Assembly (NCBI RefSeq): GCF_964204645.1
Contig: NW_027437480.1
Coordinates: forward strand, 1-53,062
Direction: 5' to 3'
DNA length: 53,062 bases
Source: Tubulanus polymorphus
Taxonomy: Eukaryota; Nemertea; Palaeonemertea; Tubulaniformes; Tubulanidae
Each line of letters starts with the position of its first letter. Position 1 is the stretch's first letter. The notes beneath the pieces were generated by a model, which was not told the DNA's origin, made no database searches, and saw only the letters and a program-made list of their open reading frames with translations. The translations under genes and the position numbers were made by a program. This document shows positions 27,368-36,035 of this stretch, one piece after another.

Positions 27368-29572
27368 GCTGAACTAGGATTAGACACGGGTTTTTATACA
27401 CGCAGCGCGCAACAAGTGAACAGTATTCGAGTTAGAAGTTAAGTGACCATATGAGACCTTGTGATCTAGACTAATTGTACTTCTGTGATCAAGCTAATAG
27501 ACAAACTAGGGGTCTGACTAATTATGCCTTTGATCCAGAGTGACTAGAAAACAGCACTAATTATAGCCCTTGATCTAGCTGTTGAATAGTTTGCTTTGAT
27601 GTATAGTTCTAAAGATCTAAAGAGCGGCGTGTCTAATATAGAATTGAAAAGTTTATTTCGATATAACCTAATAAATACTCAAAGTGTTTTCTATAAAGAG
27701 AAATCTAGAATATGTATTATTAATATACGTGAACCGGAATGTTCGAAATATGTCCGAGTTCAGTTTCAAAATTGCTTAATTCCTAATTAGTTTAGACGCG
27801 TTAATTAGCGGTGCGCGGCCGAGGCGTATTCCGATATACGCGTGTTTACTAGATAGTCGTAAATGGTGAAATCCGGTTCTTAGTTAATCGAGTTTTCTCC
27901 GTATTCTAAAGCTTTTAAGAGCGGATTTTGAAATATCTACGCGGTATTCTACCGAAAATTGGATGAATTAGACAGCGCGGCGTCGGCGATTTAGTAGGAA
28001 GTTATAACCCGTAAGATCTAAATTACTGAGTGAGCGCGGGTGGTTAATTAGCCCTAATTATGGGTGACGAGTTTTGATAGAAATGTCTTACTAATACGTC
28101 TGTTTTAATTCTACGTTCTTAAATATAATTCTATTAGATAAACTACGCTTATTTAGAGTTATTAGGATCGAGTAAAGCTATGTGAACTTAAACATGTCAC
28201 AAATATATTCAGACCGGAGCGCGGGTATTCAGTCAATCGGTTTAAGCTTGCGTAGTTTGAGTGGTTCAAAAACACTATGATCTCTTCTTTAATCCGAAGG
28301 TTGAAATATATACGTGATATAAAACTCTTTTTGAATCGGGAATATTGGGCTGTGTTCTTTGAAAAAAACTGATGAGTTTGAAGGCGTCGTAACTGCGATT
28401 TTGTATAGAATTGAGTCGGATAATTAGTCAAGAGGCGCAGGTGGCCGATCGGTCACTAATTATGAGTGACTTGTAAACAGTGATTGATGTCCGTGGACTA
28501 TTATTTATCCTATAAACTTCTTATACTTCTACAACCTATAGTGCGGTTTTTGAATATAGCTACTAATACTTTTGAGCGATCTCATTAGAATTGTTATCCG
28601 AAAATAAACTGTCTGTTTTAGAGAAATTTGAAACTTGACACCCGGATCTATATAGAGTATGTTCCAAGAGTTGGCGCGTAGATACGATAATAGTTAATTA
28701 GGACGTAGCGGGTTAGGTCCCCGACCGAACGTAATAGATTAAACGGAGGTTAATTAGGGTGCCGCGGGTTCGAGTCCCGACCAGGCGCCGTTTAGTAATT
28801 GAATAGTTCTATTCTAAATGTTTTTTACCTATTCTGGATTCCTTTTAATTCTGAATCTTTGACGGATACAATAGTACTTTTCAGATGTTTCTACGATATA
28901 ATCTTAGTGCCGACGCATATTTTCAAAATAAATAAGAGCGGTGGACTGGTTACCGGTATCTAACGCGGGGCACCGGCAACCCGTCAGTACTAGCGGTTAA
29001 TTTCGGAGCGGCGGGTACGGTTCCCGAGTATTCTCCGGAGCTTAATTCGGGTGCCGCGGGTTCGAGTCCCGATCAGGCGCGCCGTTTTAGTAATTGAGTA
29101 TATTCTTACCTATTCTAGATTCCCTTTCTTTCTAAATTTATAATAGATTAATTAATACTTTTCGGGTGTTTCTATGATATAATCTCAGTGCTGACGCATA
29201 TTTTCGAAATAGATAATAGCGGTGGACTGGTTACCGGTTTCTATCGTCCTGGGACAGGCAACCAGTCTGTACTAGCGGTTAGGGTTCGGTTCCCGATATC
29301 GCGCTTTTGTTTATTTTTCTAACTGTTTCTGATATTTGATCTGTCTTCTTACTTACTGAATTTCGATTGAGTTTTCAAAGTAAAGCAGAGAGAACTAATT
29401 AAAAGATAAAAGGTTAATGATTCCTGTGGAGCTTGTGATCTTGGAGTTTGTTTTGTACTCTGTCTCTGAGCGGGTTTCTGCTTCAGGCGACGGAGGATGA
29501 TTCTGCAAATAGATTGATGATTAATAATTAATCAGTTAAGATAATTTACGAGGGAAACCTGGCACGGGCTAA
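27368..29572 (-). other. PLE 5' region (copy 1): non-coding, with internal duplication and T-arm-like motifs
   Basis: About 2.2 kb separate ORF1 from the 3' end of the next unit. No long conserved ORF is seen. TGATCNAG followed by a CTAAT-like sequence occurs four times at 27462, 27486, 27531 and 27571. A ~230-bp block starting GCGGGTTCGAGTCCCGA at 28764 is directly repeated at 29056, and each copy ends in a GACTGGTTACCGGT hairpin (28944 and 29224). Five GGTTCGAGTCCC-like T-arm motifs lie between 28708 and 29296 on the plus strand. Function unknown; it could hold the promoter or act as a pLTR. Confidence 0.6.
27391..27398 (-). promoter_or_regulatory. TATA-like box upstream of PLE ORF1 (copy 1)
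   Basis: On the minus strand GTGTATAAAAACCCG gives TATAAAAA. It is repeated at 33733-33740, 40075-40082, 46417-46424 and 52759-52766. Transcription starting about 30 bp downstream would begin close to the first ATG. Confidence 0.5.
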
Positions 29573-29693
29573 GGTTAGGTTTAGAGATAGAGGTTAGGGG
29601 ACCAAACCGAAGGTTTGGAGACCCCACTAGTGCACGGGCAGCGGGTTATCCCTGTAAAAAAGTAGTGAGAGTTAATTGTTGTAGTGAGGCGGT

Positions 29694-32153
29694 CTACGGG
29701 ACGTTCATGCCTCGGGGCGTGTTCGTGTCGAGTCGTCGTATCCAGTCTTGTTCGGCTGCTTCGCGGATCGGTCTCGTGGAGCCTGGTAGGTGTTGGAGAC
29801 CGTACACCCGAAAGTGTTCGCGGGTGTGGTCGACTTGGTTGAAGTGGTCCGAGACTGGAGTCGAATTCTTCGTTCTGATGCGTGAGACGTGATGAGTGAC
29901 GCGTTCTCGTAGAGACATTCCGGTTTGGCCGACGTACAGCATGTTGCACTTGGTGCATTCGATGCAGTATACAATTTCACGGGTCGCGCAATTAATTGTG
30001 CTGCGGATCGCGTGCATTTTGTTGTGGCTGCGGCAAACGGTTGTTTCTCGGACGAGTGGACACGTACGACATCTCGGTGTTCTGCATTTCTCGGTGCCTC
30101 GACGTCGGGTTGACGGAGTTCTTTGAGTAGACCTGGAAATAGAAGAATTGGAAACAACGGAAGTATTTCTGTTACGATGCGGTGAAGAGGGGACTCGGGG
30201 AGGGGGTGGCTCCGTGGGTTTGAGCTGCGACGAAGTTAGGAGATCTTTGAGACTCTTGTGCTTGGTGTAGGCGGTGACCGTGGTTACCTCGTCCGACCGG
30301 CCGGTGGCCGTAGCCAGTTCCGTAAATCTGGTTCGGATGTTACGGGCTAGGGTTCGGTTGGCTTCGGAGTGAGGTAAGATAAGCGGTAAACGCTTTTTCG
30401 GCGGTTCGTCGGCCCGTTGTTGTTCTCGTAGATCTCGTTCGGCGTGGTGCCGTAGAGCTTGACTTTTGATGTGTCGCAGTTCGCGGTCTTTGTAGCCACG
30501 ACCTCTGAGTACTTTAAGGACGGTTCCGGACGCTGCGTGTAAGTCCGAATCGTTATTGCAGATGCGCCGGAACCGGAGAATTTGACTTTTAACTATACCG
30601 GAAAATGTGTGTTTAGGGTGAAACGAGGATCGATGTAGTAATTGATGCGAATCGGTTGGTTTGAAGTAGACTTTGGTGTCTACTGTGCCACTTGTCTCGA
30701 ATCGCGGGCCTTTGAAAGTGGTTACGTCCAGGAAGTTGACGCTGGTGTCGCTGATTTCGAACTTGAGTTTGATGGATCGGCTCACTGTTTGTAGGACGTC
30801 GATGAATTGCATCAACGTTTCGCGGCCGTGTTCCCAAACTATGTAGATGTCGTCGATGAACCGAGCGTATAGCGATGGTTGGAGTTCGCTTCTGGACAGA
30901 CCTTCTTTTTCCCATTCGGCTACAAAGATATTGGCATAAGAAGGAGCAAAACGCTTACCCATTGCGGTACCTTTTACCTGTAAATATGTGTTTTCGTTAA
31001 AGTTAAAGTCATTTTTCTTCAGGCTGATTTCGAGTAGTTTCAGCAGCTCGGCATCCGGGCGTCCCGGGTTCGGGTTATCTCGGAGAGCTTGTCGGATGCT
31101 GGCGATACCCTCTTCGTGGGGGATGTTGGTGTAGAGCGAATCGATGTCCATGGTGACGAGTAACGCATCGGCGCTAAATTGTTTACCGGCCAAAATATCT
31201 AGAAAGTGGTTGGTATCTTTGACGTACGACGGGTGACCGCGGGCGATCGGCTGCAAATAGTAGTCGATCCATTCCGAAATTTCGTAGGTTTCGGAGCCGC
31301 AGTCGGAGACGATCGGTCTCCCCGGCGGTACGCGATCGGGTACCGTCCACTTCTCGCGTTCTTTATGGATTTTGGGAAGCAGATAGAACTGCCTCTGTTT
31401 CGGATTATCGGGCGGTAATAGATATTCGGCGGTTTTTAGCGGGATGATTTTTCGTCGAGCCATATTTTCGATGATTTCGCGAATTTCTTCCCCGGTCTGT
31501 TCGAAGATCGGTTGCTGCAGCGGCTGATAATACTCGAGATCGGCTAGTTGGCGCATGGCTTCGAGGACGTAGTCGTCGCGGTCCATGATAACCGTAGCGG
31601 AACCCTTATCGGCGGCTTTGATGACAATATTAGTGTTGTCACGCAGCTGCTGGAGGGCTTCGCGTTCCTGTTTAGTGAGGTTATCATTTACGCGACGCGT
31701 ATCCCTGGTTTGTTGAGCCAATTCGTGCGCGTCGTTGCAGAACCCGGCGATTACTGGTTCTATTTCATCCGGAGCCCAACTGCTGGGCAGACGGAAACGC
31801 GGAGCCTCGCGGTCCGGTTTGTCTCGGAAGTGATGGTCGAGTTTCACTAGCCGGTTGAATCGGCACACTCCCTTGGTGCGCTCGGTCGCGGCGGCATCAG
31901 AACCGATTTTTGGAGTCGGGCAATAAGTGAGGCCCTTTCGGAGTAGCTGATGTTGCGCCGGACTTAGGCGGAGTGAACGTGTGAGGTTGACCACCGGGCT
32001 CCCGAGAGCGGTGACCGGATCGCGTCGCGCTTGGTTTGGTGCCGGTTCTTCGTGTTCGTCGGACCTGGAAACGGAAGAAATCAGAGAAGCATTGGTTAAT
32101 TCCGGTTGATTTAACTCACCAATAGTGGACCCGTTGGTCTCACTAATACTTAG
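29694..32153 (-). CDS. PLE ORF2: RT plus GIY-YIG endonuclease (copy 2)
   Basis: It has the same domains and intact catalytic residues as copy 1, entered by the -1 shift at UUUAAAC (32153-32159) with the stem-loop at 32123-32145. It differs from copy 1 at residue 144 (L for H, in DDYVLEAM) and residue 334 (E for D, in NFNENTY). No ATG precedes the DKG motif. Confidence 0.92.
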   Translation of the reverse strand, partial: LSISETNGSTIGELNQPELTNASLISSVSRSDEHEEPAPNQARRDPVTALGSPVVNLTRSLRLSPAQHQLLRKGLTYCPTPKIGSDAAATERTKGVCRFNRLVKLDHHFRDKPDREAPRFRLPSSWAPDEIEPVIAGFCNDAHELAQQTRDTRRVNDNLTKQEREALQQLRDNTNIVIKAADKGSATVIMDRDDYVLEAMRQLADLEYYQPLQQPIFEQTGEEIREIIENMARRKIIPLKTAEYLLPPDNPKQRQFYLLPKIHKEREKWTVPDRVPPGRPIVSDCGSETYEISEWIDYYLQPIARGHPSYVKDTNHFLDILAGKQFSADALLVTMDIDSLYTNIPHEEGIASIRQALRDNPNPGRPDAELLKLLEISLKKNDFNFNENTYLQVKGTAMGKRFAPSYANIFVAEWEKEGLSRSELQPSLYARFIDDIYIVWEHGRETLMQFIDVLQTVSRSIKLKFEISDTSVNFLDVTTFKGPRFETSGTVDTKVYFKPTDSHQLLHRSSFHPKHTFSGIVKSQILRFRRICNNDSDLHAASGTVLKVLRGRGYKDRELRHIKSQALRHHAERDLREQQRADEPPKKRLPLILPHSEANRTLARNIRTRFTELATATGRSDEVTTVTAYTKHKSLKDLLTSSQLKPTEPPPPRVPSSPHRNRNTSVVSNSSISRSTQRTPSTRRRGTEKCRTPRCRTCPLVRETTVCRSHNKMHAIRSTINCATREIVYCIECTKCNMLYVGQTGMSLRERVTHHVSRIRTKNSTPVSDHFNQVDHTREHFRVYGLQHLPGSTRPIREAAEQDWIRRLDTNTPRGMNVP

Positions 32154-33709
32154 TTTAAACCACTGAGCCAGTGGTCCAGCAGGGTGTTAGCTGTACCACG
32201 GTTCCAGTGGATCCCGTCTCCAACAACTCTGAAGCGTCGATCATCGATGGGTGGTATCGCGGTGACGTCGTCGTTATTCTCGAGGAATTCGTTGAACTTC
32301 CGGGCGAACTGCTGGTGTTCGCGGGTCGTGTTGAGTTGAACGAAGTGGACGAACGAGTGCTGATACTTCTTGACTGCGGCGTTGATCAGGCGCTGTGTGG
32401 TCTTCCTGGCGGTCGCTTCGAAGTTGTTGTCGCGGTTGTTGATTCCGACGCTGATGATCACCGTATCCGGGCGATCTCGGCGCTCCGGTACAGCATCGAT
32501 CAGGTCGGCGAGATGAGCTATCTTGCAGCCGGGGAAGCTCTCGATCTGGACGTCATCCGGACGGCGGCTTGATGTGATGTTACTCAGATTTGAGTCACCA
32601 ATCACCAGAATGGGTCGCCGGGTTGGTGGCAGACTCCAATCCTGTTTCTTCCGACCCGTATTCGGATGACGGCGAACTTCCTGGGGCGCCATCGGTCTCG
32701 GTGTTGGCGTCGGACTTCGCGCTGGCAGTAGGCGCCCTGGTGACCTGTAATGAGACGGAGAGCTGGAAAGAGAAGAAGAGAGAGACGGCGTCGGACTGCT
32801 GGTTGGTGCGGTCGGCGTTCTCTGCGGCGGCGGCGGCGTCGGGTTTCGAGGCGGCGGCGTCGGACTTCTCGGTGGCGTCGGACTTCTTGGTGGCGGCGGC
32901 GGCGTCGGCATCGGACTTCTCGGTGGTGGCGCCATTCTGGTTGGTGGCGTCCTGGTGACATCCGCGTAGCTTCTCGGTGACCTGGAATCAGAAAAAGAAG
33001 GAGGCGCTGTGGGCGCGGCGGGCGCGGCTGCGGTTGGTGCAGGCGTCCTCGGCGTCGCGGGCTTTCGAATCTTCCGGCTCGGTCTCGGCGGCGGACGAAT
33101 CTTCGGCTCCGTGGGTGCCTCCTGGTGGTGTGACCTGAAATGAGAAGGGGAAGAAGGTGGGTTAGATAGGACATTTCTGAGTTTGTCAGACAGAGCCTGA
33201 CCGCGGAATTTCGACCGCAAATCCAGCGCGATGTTGAAAAGCCGGATCGTTCCGGGGCTCAGACGGGAGCCGAAATTCCTCCGGGCCCATGTCAGGGCGA
33301 CATCCTGTGCTGATAGACAGTCCGGCAGAGGATCACCCATTAGCTCAACAAATGTGGCAGCGTAATGGATGGTCAGCTCTTTCGAAACTGTCTCCATCCA
33401 GACGTCCGCGGCAGCGTGCAGCTGCACCGTTACTGCTTCGGTGCAAGCCGCCGGCCGCAGGAACATCTTCAGATGGTCCTTCTTCCTCCGAATCGCTTTC
33501 GGACCAGAGCTCAACTGGGCAAGGTGGTGCGCCACTTGAAGAGCTCTATAATAGGTTTTCGGCGACATCCCGGGTTGCTGGTGTCGCTCAGGGCGTCCTC
33601 CGCCCTTGCTGGTCTTCTCAGCTGGTGGTCGTTTCTTCTTTCGAGTAGATCGCTCCATTGACAGATATTTCGGCGAGGTTGCCTTCGTCAGTGTCAGTGC
33701 AGGAATCAT
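32150..33709 (-). CDS. PLE ORF1: GDSL/SGNH esterase protein (copy 2)
   Basis: 519 aa, one residue shorter than copy 1 through loss of one codon in the proline-rich stretch (GCGGCGGCGG run). The SGNH blocks GDSN, GINNRD and DGIHWN are intact. It carries NITSSRRP where copy 1 has NITLSRRP. Confidence 0.9.
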   Translation of the reverse strand: MIPALTLTKATSPKYLSMERSTRKKKRPPAEKTSKGGGRPERHQQPGMSPKTYYRALQVAHHLAQLSSGPKAIRRKKDHLKMFLRPAACTEAVTVQLHAAADVWMETVSKELTIHYAATFVELMGDPLPDCLSAQDVALTWARRNFGSRLSPGTIRLFNIALDLRSKFRGQALSDKLRNVLSNPPSSPSHFRSHHQEAPTEPKIRPPPRPSRKIRKPATPRTPAPTAAAPAAPTAPPSFSDSRSPRSYADVTRTPPTRMAPPPRSPMPTPPPPPRSPTPPRSPTPPPRNPTPPPPQRTPTAPTSSPTPSLSSSLSSSPSHYRSPGRLLPARSPTPTPRPMAPQEVRRHPNTGRKKQDWSLPPTRRPILVIGDSNLSNITSSRRPDDVQIESFPGCKIAHLADLIDAVPERRDRPDTVIISVGINNRDNNFEATARKTTQRLINAAVKKYQHSFVHFVQLNTTREHQQFARKFNEFLENNDDVTAIPPIDDRRFRVVGDGIHWNRGTANTLLDHWLSGLN

Positions 33710-35914
33710 GCTGAACTAGGATTAGACACGGGTTTTTATACACGCAGCGCGCAACAAGTGAACAGTATTCGAGTTAGAAGTTAAGTGACCATATGAGACC
33801 TTGTGATCTAGACTAATTGTACTTCTGTGATCAAGCTAATAGACAAACTAGGGGTCTGACTAATTATGCCTTTGATCCAGAGTGACTAGAAAACAGCACT
33901 AATTATAGCCCTTGATCTAGCTGTTGAATAGTTTGCTTTGATGTATAGTTCTAAAGATCTAAAGAGCGGCGTGTCTAATATAGAATTGAAAAGTTTATTT
34001 CGATATAACCTAATAAATACTCAAAGTGTTTTCTATAAAGAGAAATCTAGAATATGTATTATTAATATACGTGAACCGGAATGTTCGAAATATGTCCGAG
34101 TTCAGTTTCAAAATTGCTTAATTCCTAATTAGTTTAGACGCGTTAATTAGCGGTGCGCGGCCGAGGCGTATTCCGATATACGCGTGTTTACTAGATAGTC
34201 GTAAATGGTGAAATCCGGTTCTTAGTTAATCGAGTTTTCTCCGTATTCTAAAGCTTTTAAGAGCGGATTTTGAAATATCTACGCGGTATTCTACCGAAAA
34301 TTGGATGAATTAGACAGCGCGGCGTCGGCGATTTAGTAGGAAGTTATAACCCGTAAGATCTAAATTACTGAGTGAGCGCGGGTGGTTAATTAGCCCTAAT
34401 TATGGGTGACGAGTTTTGATAGAAATGTCTTACTAATACGTCTGTTTTAATTCTACGTTCTTAAATATAATTCTATTAGATAAACTACGCTTATTTAGAG
34501 TTATTAGGATCGAGTAAAGCTATGTGAACTTAAACATGTCACAAATATATTCAGACCGGAGCGCGGGTATTCAGTCAATCGGTTTAAGCTTGCGTAGTTT
34601 GAGTGGTTCAAAAACACTATGATCTCTTCTTTAATCCGAAGGTTGAAATATATACGTGATATAAAACTCTTTTTGAATCGGGAATATTGGGCTGTGTTCT
34701 TTGAAAAAAACTGATGAGTTTGAAGGCGTCGTAACTGCGATTTTGTATAGAATTGAGTCGGATAATTAGTCAAGAGGCGCAGGTGGCCGATCGGTCACTA
34801 ATTATGAGTGACTTGTAAACAGTGATTGATGTCCGTGGACTATTATTTATCCTATAAACTTCTTATACTTCTACAACCTATAGTGCGGTTTTTGAATATA
34901 GCTACTAATACTTTTGAGCGATCTCATTAGAATTGTTATCCGAAAATAAACTGTCTGTTTTAGAGAAATTTGAAACTTGACACCCGGATCTATATAGAGT
35001 ATGTTCCAAGAGTTGGCGCGTAGATACGATAATAGTTAATTAGGACGTAGCGGGTTAGGTCCCCGACCGAACGTAATAGATTAAACGGAGGTTAATTAGG
35101 GTGCCGCGGGTTCGAGTCCCGACCAGGCGCCGTTTAGTAATTGAATAGTTCTATTCTAAATGTTTTTTACCTATTCTGGATTCCTTTTAATTCTGAATCT
35201 TTGACGGATACAATAGTACTTTTCAGATGTTTCTACGATATAATCTTAGTGCCGACGCATATTTTCAAAATAAATAAGAGCGGTGGACTGGTTACCGGTA
35301 TCTAACGCGGGGCACCGGCAACCCGTCAGTACTAGCGGTTAATTTCGGAGCGGCGGGTACGGTTCCCGAGTATTCTCCGGAGCTTAATTCGGGTGCCGCG
35401 GGTTCGAGTCCCGATCAGGCGCGCCGTTTTAGTAATTGAGTATATTCTTACCTATTCTAGATTCCCTTTCTTTCTAAATTTATAATAGATTAATTAATAC
35501 TTTTCGGGTGTTTCTATGATATAATCTCAGTGCTGACGCATATTTTCGAAATAGATAATAGCGGTGGACTGGTTACCGGTTTCTATCGTCCTGGGACAGG
35601 CAACCAGTCTGTACTAGCGGTTAGGGTTCGGTTCCCGATATCGCGCTTTTGTTTATTTTTCTAACTGTTTCTGATATTTGATCTGTCTTCTTACTTACTG
35701 AATTTCGATTGAGTTTTCAAAGTAAAGCAGAGAGAACTAATTAAAAGATAAAAGGTTAATGATTCCTGTGGAGCTTGTGATCTTGGAGTTTGTTTTGTAC
35801 TCTGTCTCTGAGCGGGTTTCTGCTTCAGGCGACGGAGGATGATTCTGCAAATAGATTGATGATTAATAATTAATCAGTTAAGATAATTTACGAGGGAAAC
35901 CTGGCACGGGCTAA
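33710..35914 (-). other. PLE 5' region (copy 2)
   Basis: Same non-coding layout as in copy 1: TATA-like box, TGATCNAG sites, duplicated block and T-arm-like motifs, at a +6342 offset. Confidence 0.6.
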
Positions 35915-36035
35915 GGTTAGGTTTAGAGATAGAGGTTAGGGGACCAAACCGAAGGTTTGGAGACCCCACTAGTGCACGGGCAGCGGGTTATCCCTGTAAA
36001 AAAGTAGTGAGAGTTAATTGTTGTAGTGAGGCGGT

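Larger units (their letters stand above)
23225..29572 (-). mobile_element. Penelope-like retroelement, copy 1 (complete, 6345 bp)
   Basis: In element sense the unit runs from 29572 down to 23225: a 2.2-kb 5' region, ORF1 (esterase), a -1 frameshift overlap, ORF2 (RT plus GIY-YIG), and a ~115-bp 3' UTR ending in a hairpin and C-rich CCTAACCCTA. There are no LTRs and no poly-A tail. It differs from copies 2-4 by one extra codon in ORF1 and scattered substitutions. All RT, endonuclease and esterase signature residues are intact, so it appears coding-competent. Confidence 0.9.
29573..35914 (-). mobile_element. Penelope-like retroelement, copy 2 (complete, 6342 bp)
   Basis: Same organisation as copy 1, joined to it through CACGGGCTAAGGTTAGG. 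It appears identical to copies 3 and 4 at every variant site I compared (for example GGAAACGGAAG near 32065 where copies 1 and 5 have GGAAATGGAAG). Confidence 0.9.

Noticed and set aside
28708-29296. Functional tRNA genes in the PLE 5' region
   Set aside because: Only T-arm-like pieces are visible. No acceptor, D and anticodon arms could be folded around them.
23225-29572. Hammerhead ribozyme, expected in many PLEs
   Set aside because: I looked for CUGANGA with a paired GAAA on both strands around the 3' end and the 5' region and found no arrangement that fits. CTGATGAG near 28370 lacks a matching GAAA and stems. A covariance search could still find a divergent one.
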